Shown: positions 52,010 through 62,269, counted from the first letter of the stretch. The stretch is 64,000 nt of DNA from Pseudomonadales bacterium (GCA_028285415.1 JANQPF010000005.1:310001-374000); one strand, 5' to 3'. The notes: a model not told the origin generated them from the letters alone. Made by a program: numbers and translations.

Positions 52010-52039
52010 GATCTGCAGGGTCTGGTCGAAACCGATATT

Positions 52040-53378
52040 TTACCCATACGCCTGCGCCGGGAGCCAGGTGACCAGTGCCTCCCAGTTGAAAAGGATGAGC
52101 ATGCCGAGTACCTGCAGGATGATGAACGGCACGACACCACGATAGATCGTGACGACGTCCACGCCCTCCGGGGCCACACCCTTGAGATAGAAAATTGCGA
52201 ACCCGACGGGTGGCGTCAGGAAGCTCGTCTGCAAACAGACCGCAAACAGGATTGTGAACCAGACCGGATCAAAACCGAGACTTGCCACCACTGGCGACAC
52301 GAGCGGCAGCACGATGAGTGTGAGTTCGATCCAGTCCAGGAAGAAACCCAGAATGAACGTGGCGATCAGGATGCAGATGATGATCCCGGTTGGTTCGAAG
52401 GGTAAACCGAGCAACACGCGTTCGATCAGCTCGTCGCCTCCCAGGCCTCTCAGCACCAGGGAAAACGCGGTGGCGCCCAGGAGCACCGCAAAAATGAAGG
52501 CGGTGGTGCGGGTGGTTTCCTGCAGCACTTCGCCCATGACCTGGCGGTTGAGTTTGCGATTCAGCCACGCGAGCAGCAGCGCTCCCGCAGCGCCCACGCC
52601 CGCAGCCTCCGTGGGCGTTGCCAGGCCGAAGAAGATGCTGCCGAGAACGGCGAGAATGAGGAAAGCGGGCGGCAGAATGGCTTTGAAGAGATCAAAGAGC
52701 ACGCCGATGTCGAAGCCTTCGCTCGGCGCCGCCGGCGCATAGGCCGGTCGGAAGCGCCCCACGGCCAGAACGTAGAAGATATACAGACCACCGAGCAGCA
52801 TGCCGGGAAACACCGCGCCGAGGAAAAGATCGCCCACGCTCATGGACATCCGGTCGGCCATCAGGACGAGCATGATGCTCGGTGGAATGAGAATCCCCAG
52901 CGTACCGACGGCGCAGACCGTGCCGGAGGCGAGTGATTTGTCGTATCCCTGGCCGAGCATCGCCGGGAGGCCCAACAGGGCTAACAATACGACAGACGCG
53001 CCGATGATGCCGGTTGTGGCAGCCAGCAGAAGTCCGATCAGGATCACGGTAATTGCCAGGCCGCCGCGCACGCTGCCGAAAAGACGTGCAAAGCTTGTCA
53101 TCAGCTGGTTGGCGATGCCCGAGCGGTCGAGAAGCAGGCCCATGAAAATGAACATGGGCAGCGCCACCATCACCCAGTTCTCCATGACGTTCCAGATGCG
53201 GTCCACGGTGAGGGAGGTGTAAGACCAGTCCATGCCGATCGGCAGCGCAAAGTCCACCTGCAGAACCACGGCGAGTGCGCTGAAAATGACAGCGAGTCCG
53301 CCGAGAAGCCACGCGACAGGGAAGCCGGTAAACACCAGCAGGATGAAGCTGACGAACATGAGGACCGCCAGCGTTTCG

Positions 53379-53389
<11 letters not shown>
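52040..53389 (-). CDS. dctM: TRAP transporter large permease (DctM)
   Basis: A 449-aa membrane protein with about 12 helices. GVLIPPSIMLVLMADRM-like (GILIPPSIMLVLMADRMSMSV), PTEAAGVGAAGALLLAWL and FILGFFLDWIELTLIVLPLV are DctM hallmarks. It forms the sodium-coupled channel that receives solute from the DctP protein. GGAG six bases before ATG 53389 favours this start over ATG 53395. It overlaps the DctQ gene by 11 bases. Part of the dctP-dctQ-dctM operon running leftwards from 55018. Confidence 0.92.
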
Positions 53390-53914
<525 letters not shown>

Positions 53915-53915
<1 letters not shown>

Positions 53916-55018
53916 CAGAAGTCCCGTGGCAGGTAGGCGCGGGACTTCCAGTGCGCGTAGTCTTTGCGGAACGCACGCTGTGATTCGAGGATGTTGGCGA
54001 AGTCCTCGTCGTTGGCGGCTTCTTCGTTGATGACATCTCGCGCCACTGCTTCGAGTTCGCGCAGCAGCGCCTCTGGAAGCACTTCTGCCGTCACGCCAAT
54101 GTCCGGGAAACCGGCAATGATGGCGCCCTGACTTGCCTCTGAGTTAGACAGGTTGCGAATGACACCGGCGGTGCAGCCGAGCTCAATCATCGCCTGGTCC
54201 GCCGGCTGCAGCTCGTTCCAGGCATCGAGATTGACGACAAGATGTGAGGCGGTGAACGGCTGGTGCCAGCCCGGGTAGTAGTTGAACTTGGCAACCCGGT
54301 TGAAGCCGAGCGTCTGGTCGACGATGGGCAGGGCAAACTCGGACGCGTCGATGGCCCCCTTCTCCAAGGCCTGGAAAATCTCGCCGCCGGGAATCATCGT
54401 CACGCTTGCGCCGAGGCGCTCGATGACGCGCCCGCCCAGACCGGCAAAGCGGATTTTGAGGCCTTCCACGTCGGAGAGACTGCGGATCGGCTCACGAAAC
54501 CACCCGGCGGTTTCCGGTCCGGTCATGCCGCAGTAGATCGGCATGATGTTGTGTTTCGCGTAGAGCGCTTCGCCGAGCTCGCGACCGCCGGCTTCGAACC
54601 ACCACGCGCTGTATTCCCAGGGTTCCATACCGAACGGGACGGCGCCGAGCAGCGGTGAGGCGGGGATTTTGCCCTGGTCGTAGCCCATCCAGGTGTAGCC
54701 CACTTCCACTTTTCGATCCCTGACCGCGTCCGTGACGGAAAAGGCCGGCACAATCTCACCCGGTTCGAACACGTCGATCTTGATAGCGCCGTTGGACGCT
54801 TTGCGGATCATGTCCGCGACATACAGCGGATTGTCGCCGAGCACGGGCAGCGTCGTCTGGAAGACGACCGGCATGCGCCAGTGAATGCGGGCCTGGGCTT
54901 CACCGGCTTGCGTCGCGACAGGCGCGGTGTTGGCGCCGGGTGGCCGCACGGCGAGGCTGCCGATGATGCCGACTACAAACGCCACCACCACTGCCGTGAG
55001 CGCAGCCTTATTACTCAT
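53915..55018 (-). CDS. dctP: TRAP transporter solute-binding protein (DctP)
   Basis: A 367-aa periplasmic binding protein with an N-terminal signal or anchor (AALTAVVVAFVVGIIGSLAV). RIHWRMPVVFQTTLPVLGDN begins the DctP fold, and ADMIRKASNGAIKIDVFEPGEIVPAF is typical. Y-rich hinge residues lie near GYTWMGYDQGK. The acyl-rich neighbourhood suggests an organic acid, but the substrate is not readable. No two-component regulator lies nearby. Confidence 0.9.
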
Positions 55019-55172
55019 GCTGGATTCCCCCTGTACCCCGAGCGCGCTGTGATTGTGCTTATTTCAGGCGCGTTTCGGAGATTGTGGGAAGCAGGCGCTC
55101 AGGATGCAAGTCGCAAGCATGGGGAAGAACATGAGGGGAAGAACAAGGGGGAGGAAGAACAAAGAAAGGCAT

Positions 55173-55193
55173 GCGGGCTGCCCTGCAACCCGC
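55173..55193 (-). terminator. Terminator-like hairpin after the 37-residue gene
   Basis: GCGGGTTGC, loop AGG, GCAGCCCGC read on the minus strand: nine pairs, one G-T. A T-rich run (ATGCCTTTCTTTGTTC) follows. It sits 41 bases after the stop of the small membrane protein. A second hairpin (GCGCCACC.../GGCGGCGC-type, 55192-55213) lies next to it. Confidence 0.65.
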
Positions 55194-55234
55194 GCCGCCA
55201 GAACCGGTGGCGCATCGAGCGCCGTGATGGGTCG

Positions 55235-55348
55235 TTAGACGACCGTCATCGCCACAACAATCAGGGCCAGCGCGACGCCGACCAGAATGGCGACGTTGTA
55301 GCCGATTTTACGCAGCGTGTGCGCATCTTCCTGAATAAAAACGCTCAT
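55235..55348 (-). CDS. 37-residue single-TM protein, FNR-box controlled
   Basis: A 37-aa open frame too short for most gene finders. The sequence opens with MSVFIQEDAHTLRKIGYN, followed by one hydrophobic helix (residues 19-37, VAILVGVALALIVVAMTVV). GGAGAG lies six bases before ATG. A perfect FNR box is centred 61-62 bases upstream, and the fitting -10 (TAACGT, 55375-55380) puts a start near 55368. A hairpin terminator follows. Small helices of this sort are often subunits of oxidases or transporters. I do not recognise a family. Confidence 0.7.
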   Translation of the reverse strand: MSVFIQEDAHTLRKIGYNVAILVGVALALIVVAMTVV

Positions 55349-55363
55349 AGTGCTCTCCACGAA

Positions 55364-55376
55364 GTCGTGTCACGAC
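55364..55376. promoter_or_regulatory. Palindrome GTCGTG-T-CACGAC over the predicted transcription start
   Basis: Six-base arms around one T, perfect, located where the FNR-controlled transcript should begin. It may be a repressor site or a stem at the 5' end of the mRNA. Confidence 0.35.
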
Positions 55377-55402
55377 GTTAGCGGAAAGGTGCGAGATACC
55401 AT

Positions 55403-55416
55403 TTGATTCAAATCAA
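55403..55416 (-). promoter_or_regulatory. FNR/Anr-type box
   Basis: TTGATTCAAATCAA is an exact match to TTGAT-N4-ATCAA, inside a longer symmetric stretch with arms CCATTTGATT and AATCAAATGG (55399-55420). It sits about 41 bases upstream of the predicted start of the 37-residue gene, the class II activator position. An oxygen-sensing FNR/Anr or a Dnr-type regulator is expected to bind. Confidence 0.8.
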
Positions 55417-55433
55417 ATGGCAGGGTGTGCAGA

Positions 55434-55826
55434 TCAAACGTTTTTCGGTGCGGTGGCCAGGCGCACAATGGCTTCCCAGGCTTTCTGGAACGTCGGTACC
55501 TGGCTGTTGGCGCGGCGGTGGCGCGCGCGGATGGCGGCCAGGTCCTGGGGTTCGCGTCCTCGGAGTTGGGTCAGCGTCGCGTTGGCAGGATCGGTCATGA
55601 AATTCTGAATGAGACGCCCGGTGTCAGTGCCCGGATCAGCCTGCGCCAGCTGAGCCACAAGTAAAGAGGCGCTGAGTTCGGCGTCGAATTCGTTGCCATA
55701 CGGGCCCAGCATGATCCCTTCGCGGGTGCGAAAGAACCATCCCTCGTCCGTCTGCACAAAGCGGGCGGTACGTACGATGTCCGGGATACGATCTTCGGCT
55801 GCTTCGTCGTCTCTTCTCAGATCCAT
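55434..55826 (-). CDS. Hypothetical protein, DUF6316-like
   Basis: A 130-aa soluble protein. ARFVQTDEGWFFRTREGIMLGPYGNEFDAE resembles the WxFxTREG...GPF pattern I associate with DUF6316, a small family of pseudomonad-like proteins with no known role. The C-terminal half is helical and basic. No signal segment. It is divergent from the transhydrogenase operon and lies upstream of the FNR-box gene on the same strand. Confidence 0.55.
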   Translation of the reverse strand: MDLRRDDEAAEDRIPDIVRTARFVQTDEGWFFRTREGIMLGPYGNEFDAELSASLLVAQLAQADPGTDTGRLIQNFMTDPANATLTQLRGREPQDLAAIRARHRRANSQVPTFQKAWEAIVRLATAPKNV

Positions 55827-56064
55827 TGCAAATGGCTTTATTGGTTGACTCCTCTAAGTATGCACGTTGGTGGGATACCCAAAGTGAGTGATAGCCCACA
55901 TTCTGTACGGGAGATGTAAAACGTGCGGTGGTTCGCAATTCGTCCGTTGCGCATTACTTACATATCAAGGGTGTATTAAGTGCTGAGGAAGTTGTTTTCA
56001 CAGACGTGGTCAGTAAACTCTGTCCGCTTTGCCGCAAGATAATAATTATTCTCTAGGGGGACGC

Positions 56065-57204
56065 ATGCAGATAGGTGTGCCTAAGGAAACCTGGCCCGGT
56101 GAGTTGCGCGTGGCTGTTGTGCCGCAGAACGCGAAAAAGCTCGTTGACCTCGGTTTCTCGATCACAATCGAAAGTGGCGCCGGCCTTGCCGCTGGATTTA
56201 CAGACGACGATTACCGGGAAGCTGGCGTAGCGGTCTCGAGCGATCGCGCAGCAGTGCTCAGCACGGCGGACATTGTGTTGCGCGTACGCAAGCCCGAATC
56301 CGGGGAAGTGGGCCAGCACAAGTCCGGTGCCATCAGCGTGAGCTTTCTGGACCCCTTCAATGAGCAGGCGCTCGTCGAGAGCATGGCCGGTCAGGGCATC
56401 GTTGGCATCTCCATGGAGATGATTCCGCGTTCCACCCGGGCACAGAAGATGGATGCGCTGTCCTCGCAAGCAAACCTTGCCGGTTACGTCACCATCATCC
56501 AGGCGGCGTTTCATGCGCCAAAGATCTTCCCGATGATGATGACGCCGGCCGGCACCATTCCGCCGGCACGCGTGTTTGTCATCGGCGCGGGTGTGGCCGG
56601 TCTGCAGGCGATTGCAACGGCCAAGCGTCTTGGCGCACGTGTCGAAGCCTTCGATACCCGTCCTGTGGTTGCAGAGCAGGTGCAGTCGCTCGGCGCCAAG
56701 TTCGTGGAGATTGATCTCGGCGACACCGGTCAGACGGATCAGGGGTACGCCAAGGAGCTCACGCCCGAGCAGCTCGAGATGCAGCGCGAAGGCCAGAAGA
56801 AAGTCATCGCGCAGTCCGATGTGGTCGTCACCACGGCGCAGCTTTTTGGTCGCAAAGCGCCCGTGATCGTCGGCCGTGACATGGTCGAGGCCATGAAGCC
56901 GGGCAGCGTCGTGGTCGACATGGCGGTCGAGACCGGGGGCAACGTCGAAGGCTCGGTGCTCGATCAGGTGACCGACATCAATGGGGTGAAAGTCATCGGT
57001 CAGGGCAACCTGCCGAGCGAAGTCGCGCGCAATGCGAGCGAGATGTACAGCAACAATCTCTTCAACCTGCTCGATGAGTTCTGGGACGCTGAAGAGAAAA
57101 CGCTGAACCTCGATCCAGAGGACGAAATTGTGGAAGCGTGTGTCATCACGCGCGATGGCACGGTCGTCAACGAAACCATTAAAAACATCTACAACGGAGC
57201 TTAA
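56065..57204 (+). CDS. pntAA: NAD(P) transhydrogenase subunit alpha part 1 (PntAA)
   Basis: The 379-aa NAD(H)-binding subunit of proton-translocating transhydrogenase. It opens with IGVPKETWPGELRVAVVP and has RSTRAQKMDALSSQANLAGYV and a Rossmann VFVIGAGVAGLQAIATAKRLGA followed by VEAFDTRPVV. With PntAB and PntB it uses the proton gradient to make NADPH. ATG 56065 follows TAGGGGGA and is preferred to the open frame from 56029. The length fits the split three-gene version. Confidence 0.95.
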   Translation: MQIGVPKETWPGELRVAVVPQNAKKLVDLGFSITIESGAGLAAGFTDDDYREAGVAVSSDRAAVLSTADIVLRVRKPESGEVGQHKSGAISVSFLDPFNEQALVESMAGQGIVGISMEMIPRSTRAQKMDALSSQANLAGYVTIIQAAFHAPKIFPMMMTPAGTIPPARVFVIGAGVAGLQAIATAKRLGARVEAFDTRPVVAEQVQSLGAKFVEIDLGDTGQTDQGYAKELTPEQLEMQREGQKKVIAQSDVVVTTAQLFGRKAPVIVGRDMVEAMKPGSVVVDMAVETGGNVEGSVLDQVTDINGVKVIGQGNLPSEVARNASEMYSNNLFNLLDEFWDAEEKTLNLDPEDEIVEACVITRDGTVVNETIKNIYNGA

Positions 57205-57206
57205 TC

Positions 57207-57509
57207 ATGGAAGCAGTATTACTCGGTCTGGTTCTGATGCTGTCCATTTTTCTGGGCTTCGAACTCATTTCCAAAGTCCCGGCGACGCTGCACACGCCGC
57301 TGATGTCGGGCGCCAACGCCATTTCCGGCATCACCATCGTGGGTGCGCTCATTTCTGCGGGTGCAGAACTGCAGCCGCTGGCGACGATTCTCGGCGCGGT
57401 TGCGGTGATGTTCGCCACCATCAACGTGGTGGGTGGCTACCTGGTTACGAACCGCATGTTGAGCATGTTCAAGAAAAAGGACTCTGACCAGAGCGGAGGC
57501 CAGGCATGA
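57207..57509 (+). CDS. pntAB: NAD(P) transhydrogenase subunit alpha part 2 (PntAB)
   Basis: A 100-aa membrane subunit with three helices. FELISKVPATLHTPLMSGANAISGITIVGAL is a very conserved stretch. In enteric bacteria this part is fused to PntA. Here it is separate, two bases after the pntAA stop. Its stop overlaps the pntB start by four bases (ATGA). It forms part of the proton channel. Confidence 0.95.
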   Translation: MEAVLLGLVLMLSIFLGFELISKVPATLHTPLMSGANAISGITIVGALISAGAELQPLATILGAVAVMFATINVVGGYLVTNRMLSMFKKKDSDQSGGQA

Positions 57510-58867
57510 GCATTGAGCTGATCAACATCTGGTACATCGTTGCCGCAGCGCTCTTCATCTTCGGCCTGAAACAGCTCGGCTCGCCGGCGACAGCGGTGCG
57601 CGGCAACCTGCTGTCCTCGGTGGGTATGTTCATCGCCGTTGTGGTGACGCTGTTCAATCAGGAAATCCTCTCGTTCCAGTGGATCATCGTTGCGGCCGTC
57701 GTTGGTGCCATCATCGGTGCGGTTGCCGCGCAGAAAGTCGCGATGACCTCCATGCCCGAGATGGTGGCGCTCTTCAACGGCTCCGGCGGTATTGCGAGTC
57801 TGCTTGTTGGCTGGGCAGCGCTCTACAACGTCGGGAACACGACGTTTACGGACATCACCATTCTTCTGTCGATTGTCATCGGCGGTGTCACCTTTACCGG
57901 CAGTATTCTCGCCTGGGGCAAGCTGTCCGAAGTCATGGTCTCCCGCGCGGTGGTGTTTGGCGCACAGCGTATTTTCAACGCGGCGCTCCTGATTGCGCTG
58001 ATCGTCTGCTCGGTGCTCTTCTGCATGGATCCGGCGGTCGACTCGCCGTACCTCTATGCGGTCATTGGTCTGGCATTCCTCTTCGGCGTCATGGCCGTTC
58101 TGCCCATTGGCGGCGCGGACATGCCCGTGGTCATCTCATTGCTGAACAGCTACTCCGGCCTTGCCGCGTGCGCCGCCGGGTTTGCCATCAACAACAACAT
58201 TCTGATCGTTGCCGGTTCCATGGTGGGCGCGGCAGGCATCATTCTCACCAATATCATGTGTAAGGCGATGAACCGTTCGCTTGCGAACGTGCTCTTCTCC
58301 GGCTTTGGCGCGGTCAAGCAGGCCACCAAGGTCGAAGGTGAGGTCAAGCCCATCAACACGGAAGACGCCTTCCTCATTCTGGAGGCGGCGCAGTCCGTCA
58401 CGTTTGTGCCGGGCTACGGCATGGCGGTAGCGCAGGCGCAGCACGTCGTGCGCGAGCTTGGTGAGCTGCTCGAAGGCAACGGCGCGGAGGTCACCTATGC
58501 CATCCATCCGGTAGCCGGACGGATGCCGGGTCACATGAACGTGCTGCTGGCGGAAGCCAACGTGCCGTACGATCAGCTAATTGAGATGGACGACATCAAT
58601 CCGCGCATCGACAACATCGACGTTGCCGTGGTGATTGGCGCCAACGACGTCGTCAATCCGGCCGCGCGCAACGACGAAAACAGTCCGATTTACGGCATGC
58701 CCATCATCAACGTCGACCATGCGCGAACGGTGTTCGTGCTGAAGCGCTCCATGGCGTCCGGCTTCTCGGGAGTCGACAATCCGCTCTTCTTCGGTGAGAA
58801 CACCCGCATGCTCTTCGGCGATGCCAAAGAATCGATCTCGTCGGTTGTGGCAGAATTCAAGGGCTAA
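57506..58867 (+). CDS. pntB: NAD(P) transhydrogenase subunit beta (PntB)
   Basis: The 453-aa subunit with eight or nine membrane helices and a C-terminal NADP(H) domain. GGADMPVVISLLNSYSGLAA, VPGYGMAVAQAQHVVRELG, HPVAGRMPGHMNVLLAEA and GANDVVNPAARND are diagnostic, the last being the NADP site. It completes the operon pntAA-pntAB-pntB. The aldolase-like gene follows 23 bases later in the same direction, so it may share the transcript. Confidence 0.95.
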   Translation: MSIELINIWYIVAAALFIFGLKQLGSPATAVRGNLLSSVGMFIAVVVTLFNQEILSFQWIIVAAVVGAIIGAVAAQKVAMTSMPEMVALFNGSGGIASLLVGWAALYNVGNTTFTDITILLSIVIGGVTFTGSILAWGKLSEVMVSRAVVFGAQRIFNAALLIALIVCSVLFCMDPAVDSPYLYAVIGLAFLFGVMAVLPIGGADMPVVISLLNSYSGLAACAAGFAINNNILIVAGSMVGAAGIILTNIMCKAMNRSLANVLFSGFGAVKQATKVEGEVKPINTEDAFLILEAAQSVTFVPGYGMAVAQAQHVVRELGELLEGNGAEVTYAIHPVAGRMPGHMNVLLAEANVPYDQLIEMDDINPRIDNIDVAVVIGANDVVNPAARNDENSPIYGMPIINVDHARTVFVLKRSMASGFSGVDNPLFFGENTRMLFGDAKESISSVVAEFKG

Positions 58868-58890
58868 CGCTCAGAAACGGGAGAACGATC

Positions 58891-59655
58891 ATGCAGGCAT
58901 CAGTTTCGTCCGCAGTGAAAGATCAGGTCAGCGCCGAGGAATGGCAGGTGCGTCAGGATCTGGCCTGTCTCTACCGCCTGGTGGCGGATCACGGCTGGGA
59001 CGACATGTTGTTCACCCATCTCTCGGTGCGGGTACCCGGTCCGGAGCATCATTTCCTCTTGAATCCACTCGGTCTCATGTTTCATGAGGTCACGGCTTCG
59101 AGCCTCGTAAAAGTGGACGCCGATGGCAACAAAGTCATCGAATCGGAGTACGACATCAATCCGGCCGGTTTCACCATTCACTCAGCGGTGCATATGGCGC
59201 GGGAAGATGCGCACTGTGTCATGCATCTGCATACGGATGACGGTGTGGCCGTGTCGGCTCAGGCCGATGGGCTCATGCCGATCACCCAGCACGCCATGCA
59301 GATCGGCGAGATTGCGTATCACGACTACGAAGGCGTTGCGCTCGATCTCGACGAGCGCGAGCGCATTGTCCAGGACCTGGGCAGCGGGCAGTTCATGATC
59401 CTGCGCAATCACGGCACGCTCACCGTCGGCGCCAGCTGCGCGGATGCCTACATGGCCATGTACTACCTGGAGCGCGCCTGCAGCATGCAGATTCGCGCGC
59501 TGTCCGGTGCGGTGGCCATCAACCAGCCCCCGCAGGGGTCGGCGGAAAAAGCGGCTGAGCAGAGCAAAGTGCTGTTCGACGGTACGGTCGGTCCGCTCGC
59601 GTGGCCGGCGTTATTGCGCAAAATGGAAAAGCTGGACCCTAGCTTCTTGAATTGA
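58891..59655 (+). CDS. Class II aldolase/adducin-domain protein
   Basis: A 254-aa protein of the class II aldolase fold. MFTHLSVR-like (LFTHLSVRVPG), CVMHLHTDDGVAV with the metal His pair, and ILRNHGTLTVGASCADAYMAMYYLERAC with the third His fit L-fuculose-phosphate aldolase relatives. Many members act on small hydroxy-aldehydes or have no known substrate. It begins 23 bases after pntB. Confidence 0.88.
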   Translation: MQASVSSAVKDQVSAEEWQVRQDLACLYRLVADHGWDDMLFTHLSVRVPGPEHHFLLNPLGLMFHEVTASSLVKVDADGNKVIESEYDINPAGFTIHSAVHMAREDAHCVMHLHTDDGVAVSAQADGLMPITQHAMQIGEIAYHDYEGVALDLDERERIVQDLGSGQFMILRNHGTLTVGASCADAYMAMYYLERACSMQIRALSGAVAINQPPQGSAEKAAEQSKVLFDGTVGPLAWPALLRKMEKLDPSFLN

Positions 59656-59706
59656 GCGTCGGCGGCGACTGGAAGACTCCTACGGTCGGGCAGTCCCGCC
59701 CTCTGT

Positions 59707-61467
59707 CTAAGGAACGACAGGGATCAGGAGATGGGAGTCGTAACGATCGCCCGTGTGGATGGTATGCGCCCCCTCGTTGACCGTGTGCTCATGCGCGAGC
59801 GTAGGATGCTCGAAGAGGTCGTGTCCCTGCACAACCACGCGTAGCGATTCACCAGCACGAAACAGAGTACTGCTGGGCAGGATCTCAATCTCGACCGGCA
59901 CAATCTCATTCGACGCCAGCGGCATTTGTTGCTTATGCGCCAGTATGGGCTGGAGCGGTGTGGATCTGGTTTGATCGAGTTCGCGGTGCGATACGCGCAG
60001 CCACCCCATCGCAACCATACCCCGCAAAAACCCCGTTTTTGCAAAAAAGTTAACCGGTTTGCCTTCGGAATCGAGTTTCTCGATACCGGCGAAGAGATCC
60101 ATATCGTCGCCTTGATCGGTGGAAACCCAGAGTTTCAGCTTCATGTTTCCGGTCAGCTCAGTGTCTTCTTCGAACGTGAATTGGAAGGTGACCTGTTCAT
60201 GATCCGGGCGGTATTGCTGCTCGGAGATCGAAGCGGGCGGCGAGGTTGTGAGCGTGCCGGTTTCCGCATCGAGGTACAGGGGGCGTGGTTGGACTTGGGG
60301 GAGCGGCCAATCCGATTCTTCACGCACAGTATAGCTGCGTAGCGTTTCCCGAACCTCGAGCCTGACTGGCGCGCGCTGGTCGAATCCGTTGTTCTCACCC
60401 TTCAAGAAGTGGTCAAAGAACGCCTTCTGCGTCGAGAGTGCCTCTTCGCTGTAGTAGGTTGCCCACTTCGCGCGGCCGTGGGTGAAGAGCCACTTTTGTT
60501 CAGAGGAGATCTGCTTGAAAGCTTCAAACGAGCCGCGCGTATGTAATCCCTGATCGGACCAGGTTGCGCAGATCAACGCGGGCACATCGATGCGTTCCAG
60601 CCGAATTCCCGATGGCGGTTGAAATCTCTCCTGCAGCGTCTTCATCAACAGAGGGCGTCGTTGCACAAAGCGAAAGATGAAGTCAGGCGGGAGCGGATTG
60701 GTATGGGCGAGTGAGCGCATACGATTGAACCAGAAACCGGTAAAGGCGGTCTCCGGAATGCCCCCGTGAAAAAGGACTTCGCGAAAGTTGTCCGATTGCC
60801 CTTCCCAGGGGATTATCGCTTTGAGGTGCGGTGGGTTTGCACTCGCTGCTACCCACTGCGAGATCGCCAGATACGACACGCCGTTCAACCCGACACTGCC
60901 GTTGCTCCAGGTCTGGGTGCCAGCCCATTCGATGGCATCGAAAAAGTCCTCGCCATCACGCATGCTGAGAATGCTGGCATCCCCTTGTGACTCGCCATAG
61001 CCACGAGAATCGACGTACACCACGACATAGCCGTTTGGCGCCCAGAATGCCGGATCGGGGGCTTCCCAGCTTGTCCATCGACTCACCCGGAATCTGCCGA
61101 GATCAAAATGTGGATCATGGGCATTGTTCAAAACCGTGGGATACTGAGACGGCCCGCGGTCTTTGCCGTAGGCGGTGAATGCCATGATTACGGGGTGAGT
61201 TCCGGGCGCGTTCGGGCGGAACACCCTGGCCGACAAGCGGGTGCCGTCACGGGTGGCGATACCAACGTCATCCTCTACGACAATCTCTTCTTTAAGTTGG
61301 GTCGTATCCAGCAGTTGCACGGTCCCCGATTCCGGATCCAGGAACCCGGGATCAGCTACCTCTGGCGGTGTGCGCGATTCACTGCAGGCACTCAGGAACG
61401 CTGCGCCTGCGATTGTCGCCGCGGCAAGCATCAAACGCCGCAGTCGTCTGCTGATACAGCACGTCAC
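59707..61467 (-). CDS. CocE/NonD-family hydrolase, lipoprotein
   Basis: A 586-aa serine hydrolase of the X-Pro dipeptidyl-peptidase/cocaine-esterase fold. A lipoprotein signal (FLSAC, Cys28) would anchor it in a membrane. The nucleophile is S198 in GLNGVSYLAISQW, and RGYGESQGDASILS gives the usual preceding loop. A C-terminal jelly-roll (QFTFEEDTELTGNMKLKLWVS) matches the family. GTG 61467 is chosen as start because it gives a basic N-region. Substrate probably an ester or amide. Confidence 0.88.
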   Translation of the reverse strand: MTCCISRRLRRLMLAAATIAGAAFLSACSESRTPPEVADPGFLDPESGTVQLLDTTQLKEEIVVEDDVGIATRDGTRLSARVFRPNAPGTHPVIMAFTAYGKDRGPSQYPTVLNNAHDPHFDLGRFRVSRWTSWEAPDPAFWAPNGYVVVYVDSRGYGESQGDASILSMRDGEDFFDAIEWAGTQTWSNGSVGLNGVSYLAISQWVAASANPPHLKAIIPWEGQSDNFREVLFHGGIPETAFTGFWFNRMRSLAHTNPLPPDFIFRFVQRRPLLMKTLQERFQPPSGIRLERIDVPALICATWSDQGLHTRGSFEAFKQISSEQKWLFTHGRAKWATYYSEEALSTQKAFFDHFLKGENNGFDQRAPVRLEVRETLRSYTVREESDWPLPQVQPRPLYLDAETGTLTTSPPASISEQQYRPDHEQVTFQFTFEEDTELTGNMKLKLWVSTDQGDDMDLFAGIEKLDSEGKPVNFFAKTGFLRGMVAMGWLRVSHRELDQTRSTPLQPILAHKQQMPLASNEIVPVEIEILPSSTLFRAGESLRVVVQGHDLFEHPTLAHEHTVNEGAHTIHTGDRYDSHLLIPVVP

Positions 61468-61500
61468 GGCTCGTTCTCGGCCGATACTGTGTCCATGTGG

Positions 61501-61851
61501 TCAGCGCTTCTCAAAAACATCAACATTCAACGCAACTTCCTCACCCAGCCAGCGCGCATGTTCGGTGTGCTCAGCCAGCGCATCACCGGTCAGCGGGTGC
61601 ACGAGAATATCGAGCCCGTTGCGATGCGCATCCAACCAGGGGATGACCCGATCAAATTCGTCCTTGTCGAACGACAGCTGGCAGCTCCAGAGCGGGTGCG
61701 GTCCGACAGGCTTGCGGTGAAAACGTCCCAGACCCACGTGGCATTGGCGCCAGGCGCCAACGCAGAGCTCGCGGGCCTGTGCCTCGGTGTCCTCACCGAA
61801 GTAGATGTGCGCGTGATAGCGTTCGAATAGATTCTCTGGCCGATTGGTCAT
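61501..61851 (-). CDS. DOPA 4,5-dioxygenase-family protein
   Basis: A 116-aa protein with YHAHIYFG at the start, VGLGRFHRKPVGPHPLW in the middle and GLDILVHPLTGD later. This is the pattern of the small DOPA 4,5-dioxygenase family, whose His residues bind iron. Bacterial members are common and mostly uncharacterised, so a ring-cleaving role is inferred from the family only. It lies between the CocE-like gene and the DUF2721-like gene on the same strand. Confidence 0.85.
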   Translation of the reverse strand: MTNRPENLFERYHAHIYFGEDTEAQARELCVGAWRQCHVGLGRFHRKPVGPHPLWSCQLSFDKDEFDRVIPWLDAHRNGLDILVHPLTGDALAEHTEHARWLGEEVALNVDVFEKR

Positions 61852-61883
61852 GGTGGTTGGTATCTGTGATTGTCGGGATGAGT

Positions 61884-62228
61884 TTACGCGAGGGGATCTC
61901 TCAGCACGTCAATGACCAGGGTTGTTGACGCGCCGACCAGGCAGGCGATGCCGATGCAGCTCAACACGATCATCACCTCACGAGCCATGCCCGCATCGGC
62001 ATGGAGGAGCCCGCCCAGCAGGGCTGCGACCGCAAGGCTTGCGATCCCCAGATAGAGCAGAAGTAGCGCTCGGCGCAGCAGCCTCAGCTGCCGCGTCAGC
62101 GTCGCCGTGGCGCCGTTTTCTGTGAGGTGTACGAGCATCTGGCTGTAGCGATTCCCGGTGGAAATGACCAAGAGCGCCATTGCGGGCACGAGTAAAATGG
62201 GTCCGATCCACACGCCGAGTTGTTCCAT
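61884..62228 (-). CDS. DUF2721-like membrane protein
   Basis: A 114-aa protein with three hydrophobic helices (residues 8-24, 50-72 and 84-106). An Arg/Leu-rich central helix (TRQLRLLRRALLLLYLGIA) separates them. This fits DUF2721, whose role is unknown. It lies 41 bases downstream of the ECF sigma gene on the same strand and may share its transcript. Confidence 0.65.
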   Translation of the reverse strand: MEQLGVWIGPILLVPAMALLVISTGNRYSQMLVHLTENGATATLTRQLRLLRRALLLLYLGIASLAVAALLGGLLHADAGMAREVMIVLSCIGIACLVGASTTLVIDVLRDPLA

Positions 62229-62269
62229 GGTTGATCTCCTCCAGGGATCGTTAGACGTCGAACGAGGCG

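Noticed and set aside
55019-55234. FNR control of the whole TRAP operon
   Set aside because: Two hairpins lie between the 37-residue gene and dctP, so read-through into the operon is doubtful.
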